Below are positions 21,011-33,636 of a DNA stretch of 64,000 nucleotides, piece after piece (the first letter of the stretch is position 1; every line of letters starts with the position of its first letter). Location of the stretch: contig CM040764.1 of assembly GCA_022829145.1 (NCBI GenBank), forward strand, positions 248,001 through 312,000. Direction: 5' to 3'. This DNA is from Albula goreensis (Eukaryota > Chordata > Actinopteri > Albuliformes > Albulidae). The position numbers and the translations under genes are program-made. The notes beneath the pieces were generated by a model, which saw only the letters and a program-made list of their open reading frames with translations, was not told the origin of the DNA and did no database searches.

Positions 21011-23470
21011 GATAGGTTAAACTCATAGGAGAAAATATCACACAGCTGTAATGCACATATTTTAAGTTGTTTTCCCGTACTCCTATTTGGCCCAGGGTTT
21101 TTCCCAGTTTTCCATTTTCTGAACATAACTTTAACATTTCAGGGACCGAACATGAACTCAGTAGACTCAAGGAGTACTTGTACACTTGGTCACAGTGTGT
21201 TGGACTGATTAAATATATCTGGCTGTGTGAACACATTCCATTTACACTTGGCTCCATAACTGAGTCACCATGAGACAGATATAAATCTGATTTGCTATCC
21301 ATGCATTATAAGCAGCTATATGGCACTATCTTCTGGAATGTAGGCAGTCAAGATGATACCAGGCGCCAAAATTTAGCTTCATGTCATTTTACAATTAAAT
21401 TTACAATTCTGTGTGCTGATGTATTTCCATTTGGGAGGCGTAAAGATTATGGCCTGAATGCAGTGTGCGAACTTGTAGGCCTACTTACTTTATGTCAGCA
21501 CATCTGATATATCATAATCAGTTAATGACCACATCAAACCTCCACATGGGAATCGTAACCCAAAAATGATTATACGACCAACTAAAGCAGGGCACAGATA
21601 TTAGGGCACTACTCTATACATCTGCAGAGTGATGTAATATATTTTATAGCTTGTCATCAAGCTAACATTTGCGGTAGAAGATGCCTCTGGCTCTGGTTGC
21701 TCTTCAGAGATGATTGGCGTAGATTTTTTGGTAAATGCAAAATTTGTGAGTAAGCTTCCTTGTTTTATTTTTGGCATATCTGCATGCTGACTACAAAACA
21801 GGGAAATGAATGTTTGTTTTTTTTCTGATATTTTAGTTAAAGTGAATGAAGTTTATGATATTGTGCCGCCATGCTTTGATGGTGATGGCAAGAATAGCAT
21901 GCATGTCGGTATCTTTATTAAAGTGAATTACTGATGAATCACCCTCATGCATAAATCATACATCAATAATAGCCTAATTTTACACATGATCCATGATGAT
22001 GAACATATAGAGTATGAACAAATAGAAATGCATGGCAAAAATAACATATTGTCAATATTTTAGAGACCCCCCAAAATTTCACAAATCATGTGGAACTCCC
22101 CCTGGCTCCCCTGGCTTAATGACCAGATACTGTTTAGTAAAATTACTTGCCAAGCTTTGACATTTCCATGTGGTTTTTTTTTGTAATCCAGATACCATTT
22201 AAATGTAGTTCAGGCATTATGTTGTTCCAGTTTTAAAAAGTAATTACAAAATGTTCACCTTCATCCAGCCATTTATAGCTTGTCCTTATGAAACTCCTTT
22301 GGCTTTATCGATGTACTGTTGACTCACCTTGCTTTTCAAATGAGCTAATTTAGTTCAGTTTTCTTCTGGTTTATATACATTGTATGTATTGCATACATTG
22401 TATAAAATGCAATAATATTCATGATCAATTCATTTTCCTCCCTTTTTTTTCCAGAACCTGATTTCATTGCTAGGGTTTTGTATTTCAGATTTTAGAAGGT
22501 CCCTGTTAAGATCATGTCTCTTGCTTTGCTTTAATCCAGACACAATTAATACATTATATAATTTGATATCCAGTTGGCTCAAGTCCAAAAAAAGAGGTAT
22601 TATGTTTCCAGTAAGAGCGTCTTCTTTTTGGATGAACATCATTTGTACTGAAAGCTTTTACAATAGTGTTCTGGTCCAACAGTGGTGTTGGAACAACCTC
22701 TATTTTTACAATGTTAGGGCATAATGAATGTGATATAAACCATCGGTTGATTCCTAGGTTTAGATGGGCCAGTTTTGTTACTCCAAGTAACCACTTGATC
22801 AGGGTTCCTGACTCTTAAAATGCTGGTTGGGTCAAACATAGACATCATATTGGTTAAGGAATTGTGATTAGTTTTGTTGGGGCCTGTGATGTCATAAATC
22901 CATGTTAATTTAGAGCTGGTTTTAAATCCCCACCTAATTAAATGTTCAGATTAGGATTGATTTCTCAGAATTCATTATGAATAGCATCTAGGAAATAATT
23001 ATTTCACTTATTTTGGCCATAACCATAAATATTCCCAGGCAAATAATTTCAAAATTGACCATCTGTAGTGACAACTGCTAAGTCATAATGACCTGCAGGA
23101 TTGAGGTGAGATAAAATAAATTTATTTAAATTTAGAAGCCCAGTTGAGTATTGAATTCTTTCAATAATTCATCGACCATCCCATGACTGTTGGTGAGATT
23201 CTCCTATAATTCGTCCAAGAATGTTTTCAGATGATCCAGCCAATTATTGCAGACAGGCCATTTCTTACTGAGATCTAATGTTGTCCCTTTAAGAATGCCA
23301 GGAGATCTTATTTGTCCCAAATGAGCCTGTTATGATGCTATATATTTTTTGTTAAAATAATAAATTTTAGATAATAATCTTTAATAATGTTAGATTTACC
23401 GAGTCCCTTAAAAGCACATCAGCTTGTCTGGATACAATGTTTTAAGAGGGTTGACATTGTTTATTTAACG
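21011..23470. other. Non-coding intron stretch
   Basis: AT-rich throughout. Open frames up to about 98 codons occur but show no recognisable domain. There is no clear repeat structure. Confidence 0.35.
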
Positions 23471-23890
23471 AGAGAGTGGTTTGACTCTGTGACCCGGAGA
23501 GTGATAAGTGAGTGAGTTGGATCGACGCTCTTTCCAGTGAGGTTTGTGCGCGCAGCTCGGCGGCGTCTGGTAAATCCTGGAAGCGGATCTCCCAAAACTC
23601 CTCCACTCCACTCGAATATTGTTTTTTCCCCACGGTTTTCTTTTCCTTGTTTATCCTTAACCAACTAAATTGTGCGACAACGTGACACTCAGCCCAGGCT
23701 GTTGGGATCTTTTAGAAAACACTGAACAAACCGACTGCTTTCGCAATTCCAACACCGGGCTGTCCGTCCCCGGCGACAAGAGCGAGCTAGCCGCGGAATG
23801 AGAAGCTCCTGCGTTGGGTACAAGCGGCGGAGGCAACGTCAGTCCTCTTTTCTTTCTTATTGTATTTAAACAAGCGGAGTGTATCAGCCT
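23471..23890 (+). promoter_or_regulatory. GC/CpG-rich island of unknown origin
   Basis: GC-rich text with many CG dinucleotides (for example 'gtgcgcgcagctcggcggcg' and 'cgtccccggcgacaagagcg') inside a very AT-rich intron. A short frame starts at ATG 23797 (MRSSCVGYKRRRQRQSSFLS) and stops soon after. It may be a 5' UTR/promoter of a host transcript or of a retrocopy. No TATA box was singled out. Confidence 0.3.
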
Positions 23891-25785
23891 CTCAACTCAG
23901 CAACCTTATCGCTAGCATTGACGAATTTAAAGACAACCAGAGTAAGAGTCTGCCCAGGGAGGCCGTGACTCTATCAAGCTAGGAATATGTATCCCGTTTC
24001 ACCACAAATATTTTGGAATCTACATCAGTTGTAAGCTATTTTTTCATCATCATTTCCGATTGGAATGCCGGGGTTATTTCTTTTGACGAGGAAAAGTTTG
24101 TTGGAGCTCTCAGTCCAGCAGGCTCCACTCGGACATTATAGGTGATCACTCCAGTAATTGTGGAGTGCGCGAACTTGATTATCAAACCTACTTTACTGCT
24201 GTCTCATATGGTCATGGGATTGAGTTTACATTGTAAAAGTACCAGAGTCAGACATGACGGCGCCATTTGGAGTCCCTATAGATTCACAATTCTAGCTGTG
24301 TGGTAACCCCTCATCACTCCAAAATATTTTACTCGCAGTTACATTTATCCTTTTACGTTAATTCATGTTATGGAACTTGACACAACTCGGTAAGAGACAA
24401 TCATGTCGCAACTGAAGTCAACGTAGGCTTTGTGTCAGTAGGCTAAATTACGGCGATTACAAGATTGCAAAGCGAGACCTGTACAAAAACTATGTGAACT
24501 CAAAGCAAGGTTTTTACTAAAATCTGAAATCGCTAACAGCCAAGCTGATTGGCAGTTATGCTCAAACAAGCAGTGAAGCTTGCTTCTCCTGCCACAGTAA
24601 GAGACTCAACAGAGAAGCTTTTCTGCCAGAGATTGAGAGGGAGGCTATGTACCAGCTACCAAGCAAACTCATACTGTTGGCGAGGTACCTGCTCGGTTAC
24701 CCACAAGGTATATGTTGAATATTCTGTTCTGTTTTACACCAAATTGGTGAATTTAACAGATGGAACTTTAATTTGGATGCCATTAGTGGCTTGTGAAGTT
24801 GAGCGACACAAACCGCACACAGCCATAAACTAGCGGTACCTCTGCAACACAGCACTTCATTATTATATCCTCACAGTAATTTGGTGTGAATGTGTCGCAG
24901 CCTGATCTCTGTGGAGGGGTGACAGTGCTCTCTATTGGACTCATTTCAGTAGAAACACTCTCAGACCATTGAAGGAATAGAATGATTTATCAAATGGTTA
25001 GGCACAGAAACTGAACACTGGTTTTGGGCTTGGAGTCCTAAGGGGGAGAGGAGTGAGGATGTTCTCGTAGGAGAAGACGACCCCCAAAGACCGCCAGTCA
25101 AAAGATCTAAGAATATGGAAATGATGGGACTGCAAAAGAGAAACGTTAGTGGACCAGAGCGGAGTGAATGTCTGGAATGTTGAGCCTGATGTAAGATTGG
25201 AATGCACCAGAGGACCAGCAACCCAGGTGTTTAATTAGGTGGTCGGGAAGTCAGTTTTTTGCTGCGGTGGTGGCTGCTCCGATTCTGGAAGAATGGGAAG
25301 AAAAATTATATTCTTAATACATGCATAATAATACGTGTGTACAAAACGCATAGGCTATACCGCATGAGCGGGGAGCGGGGGATCGTTTAGTAAAGTAAAT
25401 AAGCGCTCAGAAAGAATCAGCGGAGCCTGGGTCTTAGAATAAAGATAGCGTGGCATGTGGAGTTTTATACAGTTTTACTACAATGATATTGGCAAAATAA
25501 GATGGTTACAGAAGAGGGCTATACAGAAGAACTTTGTTTACGAGCAGTTTGAAGAGAATAAAAACACAACACTGGTCCGTGCAGGCCTACGTTAAAATAA
25601 AGCACAATTTTGAAGGGCTATTTGAGTCCTCTCCTTGTGGAAAATTAATCAAATAAAAATATCCCACTTTGAAAATAAATAAAACATATAGCAGTGGCCA
25701 GATAATTTTAAAATAAAAACAATAAACATGAAAACAGCTTGTACGTAATTATGACTTAAGTCCATTTCAGTGTACACCGTCTTCC
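23891..25785. other. Non-coding stretch, no gene recognised
   Basis: Mixed composition. The frames at 24549-24833 (+) and 24961-25221 (-) have no recognisable motif. The region may belong partly to the element that follows. Confidence 0.35.
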
Positions 25786-26095
25786 CCTTCTGTTTTTCAT
25801 CACGCCGCGGGCAGCGAACAACCGTTCAGCCTGCATGGGCATTAAGTAAAACTAGCTCAGTGTCGAAAACAGATAAAATATAGCTATAGAAAAATGATAA
25901 CATAAATTACACTGTTCTCACCTTTTTAGTGTGATTTCGGTTTCTGAACGTCACTGCAGAGCTTCTCGTCATGGGGCTGTAAAATGTGACTTTGATCTTC
26001 ATGCAGGACTGCAGGCTGTCATCAGTGAGGCGAGAGCGGTGTTTGGGCTTAATGAAGTTCATGTTAGAGAAAACCTGCTCACATAAGTATATGGG
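25786..26095 (-). mobile_element. hAT transposase C-terminal fragment
   Basis: Minus-strand reading gives PIYLCEQVFSNMNFIKPKHR, then SRLTDDSLQSCMKIKVTFY. This is the hAT dimerisation block (CEQ.FS.M...K...RSRL.D..L) of Charlie-like/ZBED-like transposases. The rest of the transposase is missing. It runs directly into the DIRS-like fossil, in the same frame at the junction. Confidence 0.6.
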
Positions 26096-27400
26096 TCCAA
26101 TGATGGAATGATGCGAAACCAGGCCGGGGGAAAAACCGTGCAAGACCTTATATGAAACAAAAGAGGCGTCCGGGTGACCGCAGAGGTCGGTCCGGAGCCT
26201 GGAAATGTTAAATGGAGTAGAAAGAAGCCGGAGTAGTCGAGCCTGATCGAGGGGATGGGAATGGCGATTCACGGGGCACACAAGAAACGAATGGGCGCCT
26301 GCACAGAAGCAGCCGATGTGCAACAGTTTGCAGTCGCTGCGAGCGTATTGGCCTTAATTAAAATTATTACAGACTTCCCTACCCCCGCTCAGCACAACCG
26401 GACGACCACGAACATCAGACCTCATAGGCAGAGGTAGAAGGCCTGAGTCGGGCGCAGGAGCGATAGGTCTAGGCGGCTGCGAGGCTACGGGAGCGGGTCG
26501 AGTGGACGAGGCTACCATAGAACATAGCCTGGTGGAGTGTTCGGTAGAATTAACAGACGGCACAGGCTGACGACTTCAAACCGAGAAAAACTCGAGAGTA
26601 GACATTGGAATGTTAAACCCCCCAGTACGCACAAACATTAAACTGAGACAGCCTAGCTGCCTAAGTGGGACCCGCCGAAACGGACAGCAAGGTCAGCTAC
26701 AATAGCTAAGTAATCATTTAGGTTCCGGCAGTGAGGGAAGGCTGAACAACTGATGTCGGTGTAGCGGTTAAAGGCTAGGCTAAACTCGGGGAACGTGAGA
26801 ACCTTAGTGGAGGGACGGACCCGACGTTTTAAGGGACACGGTAACGCCATCACACTCCAACAACCTGTGCTCTAGGGGGAGGAAGGAGATAGCAGTGAGA
26901 ACAAGTTAACATCCGCACCTTGTAAGACTTGGGAACGGATGGCGGCTGACTCGGGAATCGGGTCGAACACAGGGAGAGGGGGGGCGGGAGTCGCCTTGGC
27001 TAGGCTATAGGCATGGGCGCGGGGAGGACCGGGGTTGGGGGGCCAGGATGGCAGAGAGGCGGTGTGAGCGGGAGGGTCTGGAGGATAGTACGCTGACGAG
27101 CAGTGAGGGGGTTGCGGAGGAAGAGCCGAAGGAAGCTGAGCTGGGAGGGATGAGGGAGGGAGACGCTGTGCCGGATCCCTAGGAGCATGCAATAGCGGCA
27201 CTACCGCCGGCAACACGAGTGCCGAGGTGAGCATGCAGTGGTAGGACGGGGCCCACCGACTCTGGAGCCGAAGGAAGCTGAGCTGGGAGGGATGAGGGAG
27301 GGAGACGCTGTGCCGGATCCCTAGGAGCGTGGATAAGCGGCGCTACCGCCGACGACGCAGGTGCCGGGGGAAGCCCGCCGACTCCGGAAGCACGATGGGA
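26096..27400 (-). mobile_element. DIRS/Ngaro-like YR retrotransposon, broken fossil
   Basis: Minus strand, GC-rich. Parts in order: a Pro-rich segment; a gag-like block with SQVLQGADVNLFSLL and TFPEFSLAFNRYTDISCSAF; GGREVCNNFN; a Cys-rich knuckle-like segment (HIGCFCAGAHSF); and the region before the RT with HPDASFVSYKVLHGFSPG. These match the ORF1/ORF2 boundary of fish tyrosine-recombinase retroelements. It is a partial, broken copy with several breaks. RT, RNase H and recombinase are not seen. Confidence 0.65.
27124..27400. repeat. ~142-bp tandem duplication in the YR fossil
   Basis: The text 'agccgaaggaagctgagctg' with its following 120 bases occurs at 27124 and again at 27266. The first 63 bases are almost identical, and the remainder has diverged. 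Confidence 0.75.
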
Positions 27401-28199
27401 GCTAGGTAGGTGGTGCTTATATACTTATGTGGAGACCGTAATTGATTGAAGGGGTTGTCTGAAAATGATTCCCCCAAACTCCCCCAAAACAGCAACATGC
27501 ATTTTATGGTTATTTAGCCTGCTCCCTTCTTTTATGGTCCCTTGCCATGCACCCAGACACGGCCTGAGAGGGACAAATGGACTTCACCCCCTTGTAAATA
27601 CCCCTGAATCAGTGACCAAAGAGGCAGCAGGCTTTTTAAGCATGGCAAGGAGCAGAGCTTAACTCAGAAACTAAAACGAAACACTTATGACAGCCAAAAT
27701 GGATGTACATTTGGGGTTACCAGTTAAAAGTGGAATTGGGCGTGGTACGACCCTCTTTGTTGTTGGTAAGCCCTAAGATGCCCCCAAATGTAGAATCCTT
27801 TTTTAAACATGCCCAACCACAGGGGCTATCACCTGTCTCTCTCTCCCTCTGGCTCCTTCCCCTTCTGGAGCATGTGTGTGTCTCTGTGTGTGCGTACGTG
27901 TGTGTGAGTGAACAGGTTTACTTAAACTATCCTGGAGTTACTCGTTAGAACACCTGCAGAGCATGCAGCATGTAGGTAGGAGATATTTTGTCGGACGTGG
28001 CGTGCCCTTTTCTTGGTGATTGCATCAGCACTGAAGCTCTAATAATTTGCAGAGCTTTACATGGGGAGAGGGAGATTAGACCCTGATTAGATAACTATTC
28101 TATCATTCCCTGATTCTTTGTGAATTTTCCCATGTCTGAGCAATCAATAATTAATTTGATGAACTTTCTCCAGGCTCATATTTCAAATTTAAGCTGCAC
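27401..28199. other. Non-coding stretch
   Basis: Holds a weak (TG)n tract at 27872-27908. No gene is recognised. Confidence 0.4.
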
Positions 28200-31100
28200 A
28201 TCATTTCAATGTGCTTTATTGGCATGACATGGGCTGTGTTGCCACAGCAAATGGTACAGTTAACACAATAACGGAACAAACACAAATGATAACAGGGAAA
28301 AAAAGGAACAAACATGAATGCATATTATGAATGACTATTTACCAATATTTATACCATTTATTAAATTCCTGCACTGGTGACAAGTTGCTACATATAGAGC
28401 AGCCAGGGAGGCTGTGTGTCCTTCACCCAATAAGATTGGTAATTGTCTCTTCCCAGGGAGTGTTTCAAAATTTGGATATATTCTTTAAAAATTTTCAAAG
28501 AAGTCTTTGTGGATTTTTGTGTAATTTGTGCAGTATAGGAGGAAGTGTTGCTCTGTCTCAGCCTCACCTGTCTCACAGTGATCACATATCCTCTCCTCTT
28601 TAGGGCGTCAGATTTGCTTATGTCTGCCTGTTTCAACGGCCAGGCTGTGATCACTTAGTCTGTATTTGGTTTGGATCTCTGTCTGCTTTATATCTCTAAC
28701 AGTGGAGAGATATTCTGCCAGTTTGTAATTTCTGTTTAACATAGTGCAGGAGTTGCATGTTCTTTTTATGGCAGAGAAAGCTCTTTTTGTCTTGTAGTGC
28801 ATTCACTGCTAAGTTGAAGCTCCCCGATGCATTGATTTTCAGACCAAGGTATGTGTCATTTGTGGTATGTTCAAATACTGTGTTGCAGGAGGTGAAACTG
28901 TATCTGTTTTTTGAGACCTGGCCTTTTTTTTAGAATATCATTATTTTGGTCTTTTTTAAGCCAGAACCCAGGACTGGCAGAAGTTTTCTAAGATGGCCAG
29001 GTTCTGCTGTAGCCCTTGTTCTGTGTGTGACAGCAGAACCAGGTCATCTGCATATAATAAAAATGTAGTATCTGTGTCATGTAGAGTCCAGTCCAGTAGA
29101 AGTCCAGGAGCTGCAGAATGTTCCAACATTGTGGCCAATTCATGTATGTAAATGTTAAATAACATTGGACCCTGTCCAATGCTGCAACCCTGTCTCACCC
29201 CACGACCCTGAGTGAAGAATTCTGTTCTTTGATTGTCAATTTTCCTGCACATTTGTTTTGTAAATACTATACATTGATTTAATGATGTCATACTTTACCC
29301 CCTATACCACTTTGAAGTATTTTATAATTTAGTATCTGGTGCCAAATAGAATCAAATGATTTTTAAAGTCAATAAAGGATGCAAAGATTTTTCCTTAGTT
29401 AATTTGGTGAACATGTTTATCTGTGAGGGTGTATAGTGTGTAAATATGATCTGTTGTATGACGTCTTGGGAGGATTACAATTTGACTCCTACTCAAGACA
29501 CCGTGGAAGTTTACTGTAGGGAAGTTTATAATTCTTTGAATTAGGGATGCTACAAAATAACTTCCCAGATCACTGTTTACACAGATGCCTCGGTAATTAT
29601 TGGGGTCTAATTTATCTCCACTCGTATAAATTGGGGATATCAGCCCTTGGTTCCAGGTGTCAGGGAAGCAGCCAGTGCTTAGTGGTAGACTGAATAATTT
29701 CAGTAGGGCCTCTTGTATTAACTGGTTACTATATTTCAGCAACTCATTATTTATGTTGTCAAAAGCACAAGACTTTCTTGGTTTTAGTGTTCTGAGATGC
29801 TCAGTTAATTCCTGCATTGTGATTGGTGTGTTTTGGTTGTCTTTGATCGATTGTTCAAGTAATGCAAGTTTTCTCTTTTTTTCAATTTGTTCATTTGTTA
29901 ATTTGTTTTGTGCAATGTCCATATGCAAGTTTTAAAAATATAGTTACCAACCTGAGCCATTTTTAAAGTTAATGCAGGTTTTTCTGCCAAAATGAATTTA
30001 TTCCACATTTCCCAGAATTAGTTTTGATCGATAGATTCTTCAATGTCAATGAGAGTTTTGTTAATGTGGTTCTCTTTGTTCTGTTTCAGAGTTTTTTTGT
30101 ATTGTTTTAATGTTTCACAGTACTCCAAGCGTTAAATCTGGGTTTTGGGGCTGGTGATGTTTTTGATAAGACAGTTTCTGTAACTTTTTCTGAATTAAGT
30201 TACTTCATCATCAAACCATTCTCTTTATATTGTTTTGGTTACAATTCTTGTGATTTCAGGTGAGTTAAGAGCTTTGCTGAATTCTTCTACGCTGTTTGGA
30301 GCCCATCTGTATGTGTGTTTTAGATCGTACAGCTTACTGGGCTGTGTCTGTATGTTGTCTGGCTCATTTGTTCTGTTTATATATACAATGATTTGACTGT
30401 GGTCTGATAGGGAGGTTTTTTGCCTGACAGTGAATGCATTTATGGAGGGGGGGTCCACATCTGTAATGGCATAATCTACCACACTGTTCCCAAGAGCTGA
30501 GCTGTAAGTGAACCTTCCAAAGGAGTCCCCTCTGATCCTACCATGAATGATATACAGACCCAAGGTTTGACAGAGATACACTACCTGTCTACAATTTTTA
30601 TTAATTACATTGTCGTTGCTGTTTGTGGTTTTTATGATTAGAGTGTGGTACATAGAAGATTGGCCAAAGATGTGTTTGTTTCTTTCAGTGGTGAGGAAGT
30701 CAGTGAGAGTACCTGTCCTGGCGTTTAGGTCTCCACAGAGCAGCACACTTCCCTGGGCCTGGAAGTGGCAGATGTCTGTGTGCAGATAGTTAAAAATGGA
30801 TGCTTTGAAATAGGGAGAATCCAATGGGGGGTGTAGATTGCACATAGGTACATATCTTTTTTAGATGGAAAGATTTTTTAATTTATTTTTAATCAAGGTA
30901 AGTGTCACCTGTTTTTACTGGGCCAATGAATTTATTTATTTCTTCCTTGTACCACACAATAATTCCACAAGAATCTCTGCCTTGATTTATATGTGTATGT
31001 TTAAGAGAAGGGAGAATTATCTCTCTAAAAGTTGGGTGGGCATTCTTTGGACACATGAGCACGACACCAGGTTTCACTGAGTAGCACAATATCAGCATTT

Positions 31101-31600
31101 TCTAAACTATTTACACATTCAGGATCTGTGCTCTTCAGACCAAGTATTGAGGACCACAGACCCTGGATGTTCCAGCTACAGATTTTTAGAGTCAAAATGT
31201 AAATATAAATGTATGGAAAAATGAAATAAATTACAAATATGATAAATAACCTCCTCCTGCAGCTGTCTCAGTGCAGCCGTGTGCTCCTGTCTGAGCCGGT
31301 GGAACTCCTCTTTCAGCTGCTCTGTCTGGCCTTGCTCTGTAGTGCTGGTCCTGCTGCTCTCCCTGAAATGCGTAAACTCCAGCTCCATCAGGGACAGGCT
31401 CTCTCTCAGCTGCAGCAGGCCGTGTGTGGGTCTGGGGGAGCAGGAGGGCTGGGGGGAGTCAGTACTCTGCTGGCTGGACCTGTGTCTGGGGTGCTGGGGA
31501 CCAACAGGCTTGGAAGATTATATGTTATCGTTTTATCTGGAGGAGCTGTGATTGTAACCTTTTCTTTTAGTTTGGGGAATCTTTTTTCCAAATCAAAAAG
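28200..31600 (-). mobile_element. LINE (APE-type non-LTR retrotransposon), near full-length but decayed
   Basis: Minus strand. 31591-31176 gives a Pro-rich then coiled-coil leader (PPDKTITYNLPSLL; LRQEHTAALRQLQEEV). 31098-30889 and 30845-30225 give the APE-like endonuclease (LPSLKHTHINQGRDSCGIIV, LLCGDLNARTG, DYAITD, SLSDHS). 29928-29395 and 29291-28956 give the reverse transcriptase (KSCAFDNINNELLK, DPNNYRGICV, GRGVRQGCSI, catalytic LLYADDLVLLSHTEQG). The 3' end near 28200 complements to 'catgccaataaagcacattg', a LINE tail. Several frame breaks separate the pieces. The clade is not assigned. Confidence 0.8.
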
Positions 31601-32253
31601 AATTTCTTCATTCCCTTGTATGAGGACGGAGTTCTCCTCTTCATCTATATTCAGCTGTCTGCCTTTTGAAATCCCATTATTTTGTATGTTTTTGAATTCC
31701 TCATATATAGTGGTATGCCAGTTTTCTGTCTTTGTGGTGTAGAAAATTAAAATTGTAATTATTTGTTTTCCTCCTGTTTTCGAGTAGTCAAGAATTAGTG
31801 TCTCTGGACGGTCTTCTATGATGTTGATATTTTAAGTGTCACTTTTTACAGTTGGGACACACAGGTAGGTGGCTAATGGTAATGCTACACACTTTAATTC
31901 AGTGATGAAATGTAGTTTTTCCCCCTTCAGTTTTATTTTGTCCTCTATCTTGTCCTTTTTTTATAATAGTGGTTAGCCTTCTTATTTTATCCCTTTAAAT
32001 TTGTAAAGGCTTACCTTTCCTCTGTTTTCTTTTTGTGTATGACATTTTAAATGTCCAAATTCCATTTTCTTGGTGTGTGTGAATTTGTCTTCTTATTTTC
32101 AATCCTTCTGCCCTTCTTGTCCATTTGTTATTTTTTGTTGTTAATTACACTGTACCCCCATATGATTGTAGGACAGTTTGATGGTGTCCTACTTGGGGAC
32201 AGAGAGTTCCCCTACCTGCCGTCTCTATACGTTATCATATTCCCTTCGTTATC
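31601..32253. other. Stretch between LINE and Tc1, possibly the LINE 5' end
   Basis: T-rich on the plus strand, with no recognisable frame. It may be the 5' region of the LINE. The Tc1 element begins at its right edge. Confidence 0.35.
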
Positions 32254-33636
32254 CAGTCAACTCCAGAGTTATTGGCACCCCTGACTGGAAATGCAGTAAA
32301 AGTACAATAAAAAAATAAATAATAACATTATTGAGATAAACTCAAAATGCATAGATGCAAAAACATTAGTTTAGTAGTTTATTAATGTTTCTATTATTCC
32401 AAAATCATACTTAATAAATAAACTAATTCATCAAAAAGAAGGATTCATAATTATTGGGTCTTATACTGTTTGACAAGGTTAAGGCACACACTTGGAGGGA
32501 TTTTGGACCATTCCTCTTTGCAGATCCTTTCAAGATCCTTCACATTCTTGGGTTTGTGCTTATCACCTGCCCTGTTCAGTTTAGCCCACAGATTTTCTAT
32601 CAGACTGAGGTCTGGTGACTGAGATGGCCATTGCAGAACATTGATTTTGTTGTCCCAGAAATATTTCTGTGTGGATTCAGAGGTGTGCTTTGGGTCATTG
32701 TCTTGGAAGAAAGTTCACCTACAGCCAAGTCTCGGCCTTCTGGCAGAGGCAACCAGATTGTCAGCCAAACTTGCCTTATACCTGGTGGAATCCATTGAGC
32801 CGTCGATCTTAACCAGTGCCCTTCAACCTCTGGAATGAAAACAGCGCCAAAACATCACTGAACCACCACCATGTTTCACCGTGGGTATGAGGTGACTTTC
32901 CTTGTATGCATCTGTTTTTGGACGCCAAACATGCCGATGGTTTATCTGACCCAAAAAATTTAATTCTGGTCTTATCTGACCACAGCACCTTCGTCCAATA
33001 TTTATTGAAACTATTTTTGGCAAATTGCAAGTGCTTGCTTCTGTGTCTTGGGGTAAGAAAAGGCTTTATTGTTGCATCCCTTCTAAAAATCATGTGGTTA
33101 TGGAGGTGGCATCTGATGGTGCTTTTTGAAACCTGGTGACCCCAAGATGCCACCAAGGCCTGCAATTCCTTCACAGTGATTCTTGGGAAATTTTTTTGCT
33201 TCTATCACCATCCTCCTCCCTATCCTAGGGGGAGAATGCATTTGCGCCCTTTACCTGTCAGGTTTTCAACTGTTCCATGCTTATCAGATTTTTAAAATAA
33301 TTTCCCTGACAGTGCTCAGTGGTATATTTACTCCTTTGTGGATCATCTTGTTGCCATTACCAGAGTTCTGAAGGTCTATGACCATCTGTCTCTTTTAAAC
33401 TGCCATTTTGTTTTGCTTTCTTCATGTTGTTGGTTGGCCAGGGGATTTTTTATGTGTGGTACCTCATTTTTATACCCTAGTGAAACTGGAAGTGATGTAA
33501 TGATACAATATAGTTCCCTAACTCTTAGATGAATTTAAATAAGATGAATTTCATTCCTGGTTTAAATTTGGTAATTTTGTTTCTGATAATCTTTAGGGGT
33601 GCCATTAATTGTGAAACTTTGATCTGGAGGAAACTG
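32254..33636 (-). mobile_element. Tc1-like DNA transposon, decayed
   Basis: The ends are inverted: CAGTCAACTCCAGAGTTATT...GGCACCCC at the left and, complemented, CAGTTTCCTCCAGATC...GGCACCCC at the right. On the minus strand, 33174-32809 encodes the HTH-to-catalytic part (STIRCHLHNHMIFRRDA, KVLWSDKTRIKFFGSDK with the first catalytic Asp). A frame change follows, after which HGGGSVMFWRCFHSRG continues in another frame. The last block, QWPSQSPDLSLIENLW with the final catalytic E region, lies near 32640-32580. About 1.4 kb, inactive. A clean TA duplication was not seen. Confidence 0.85.
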
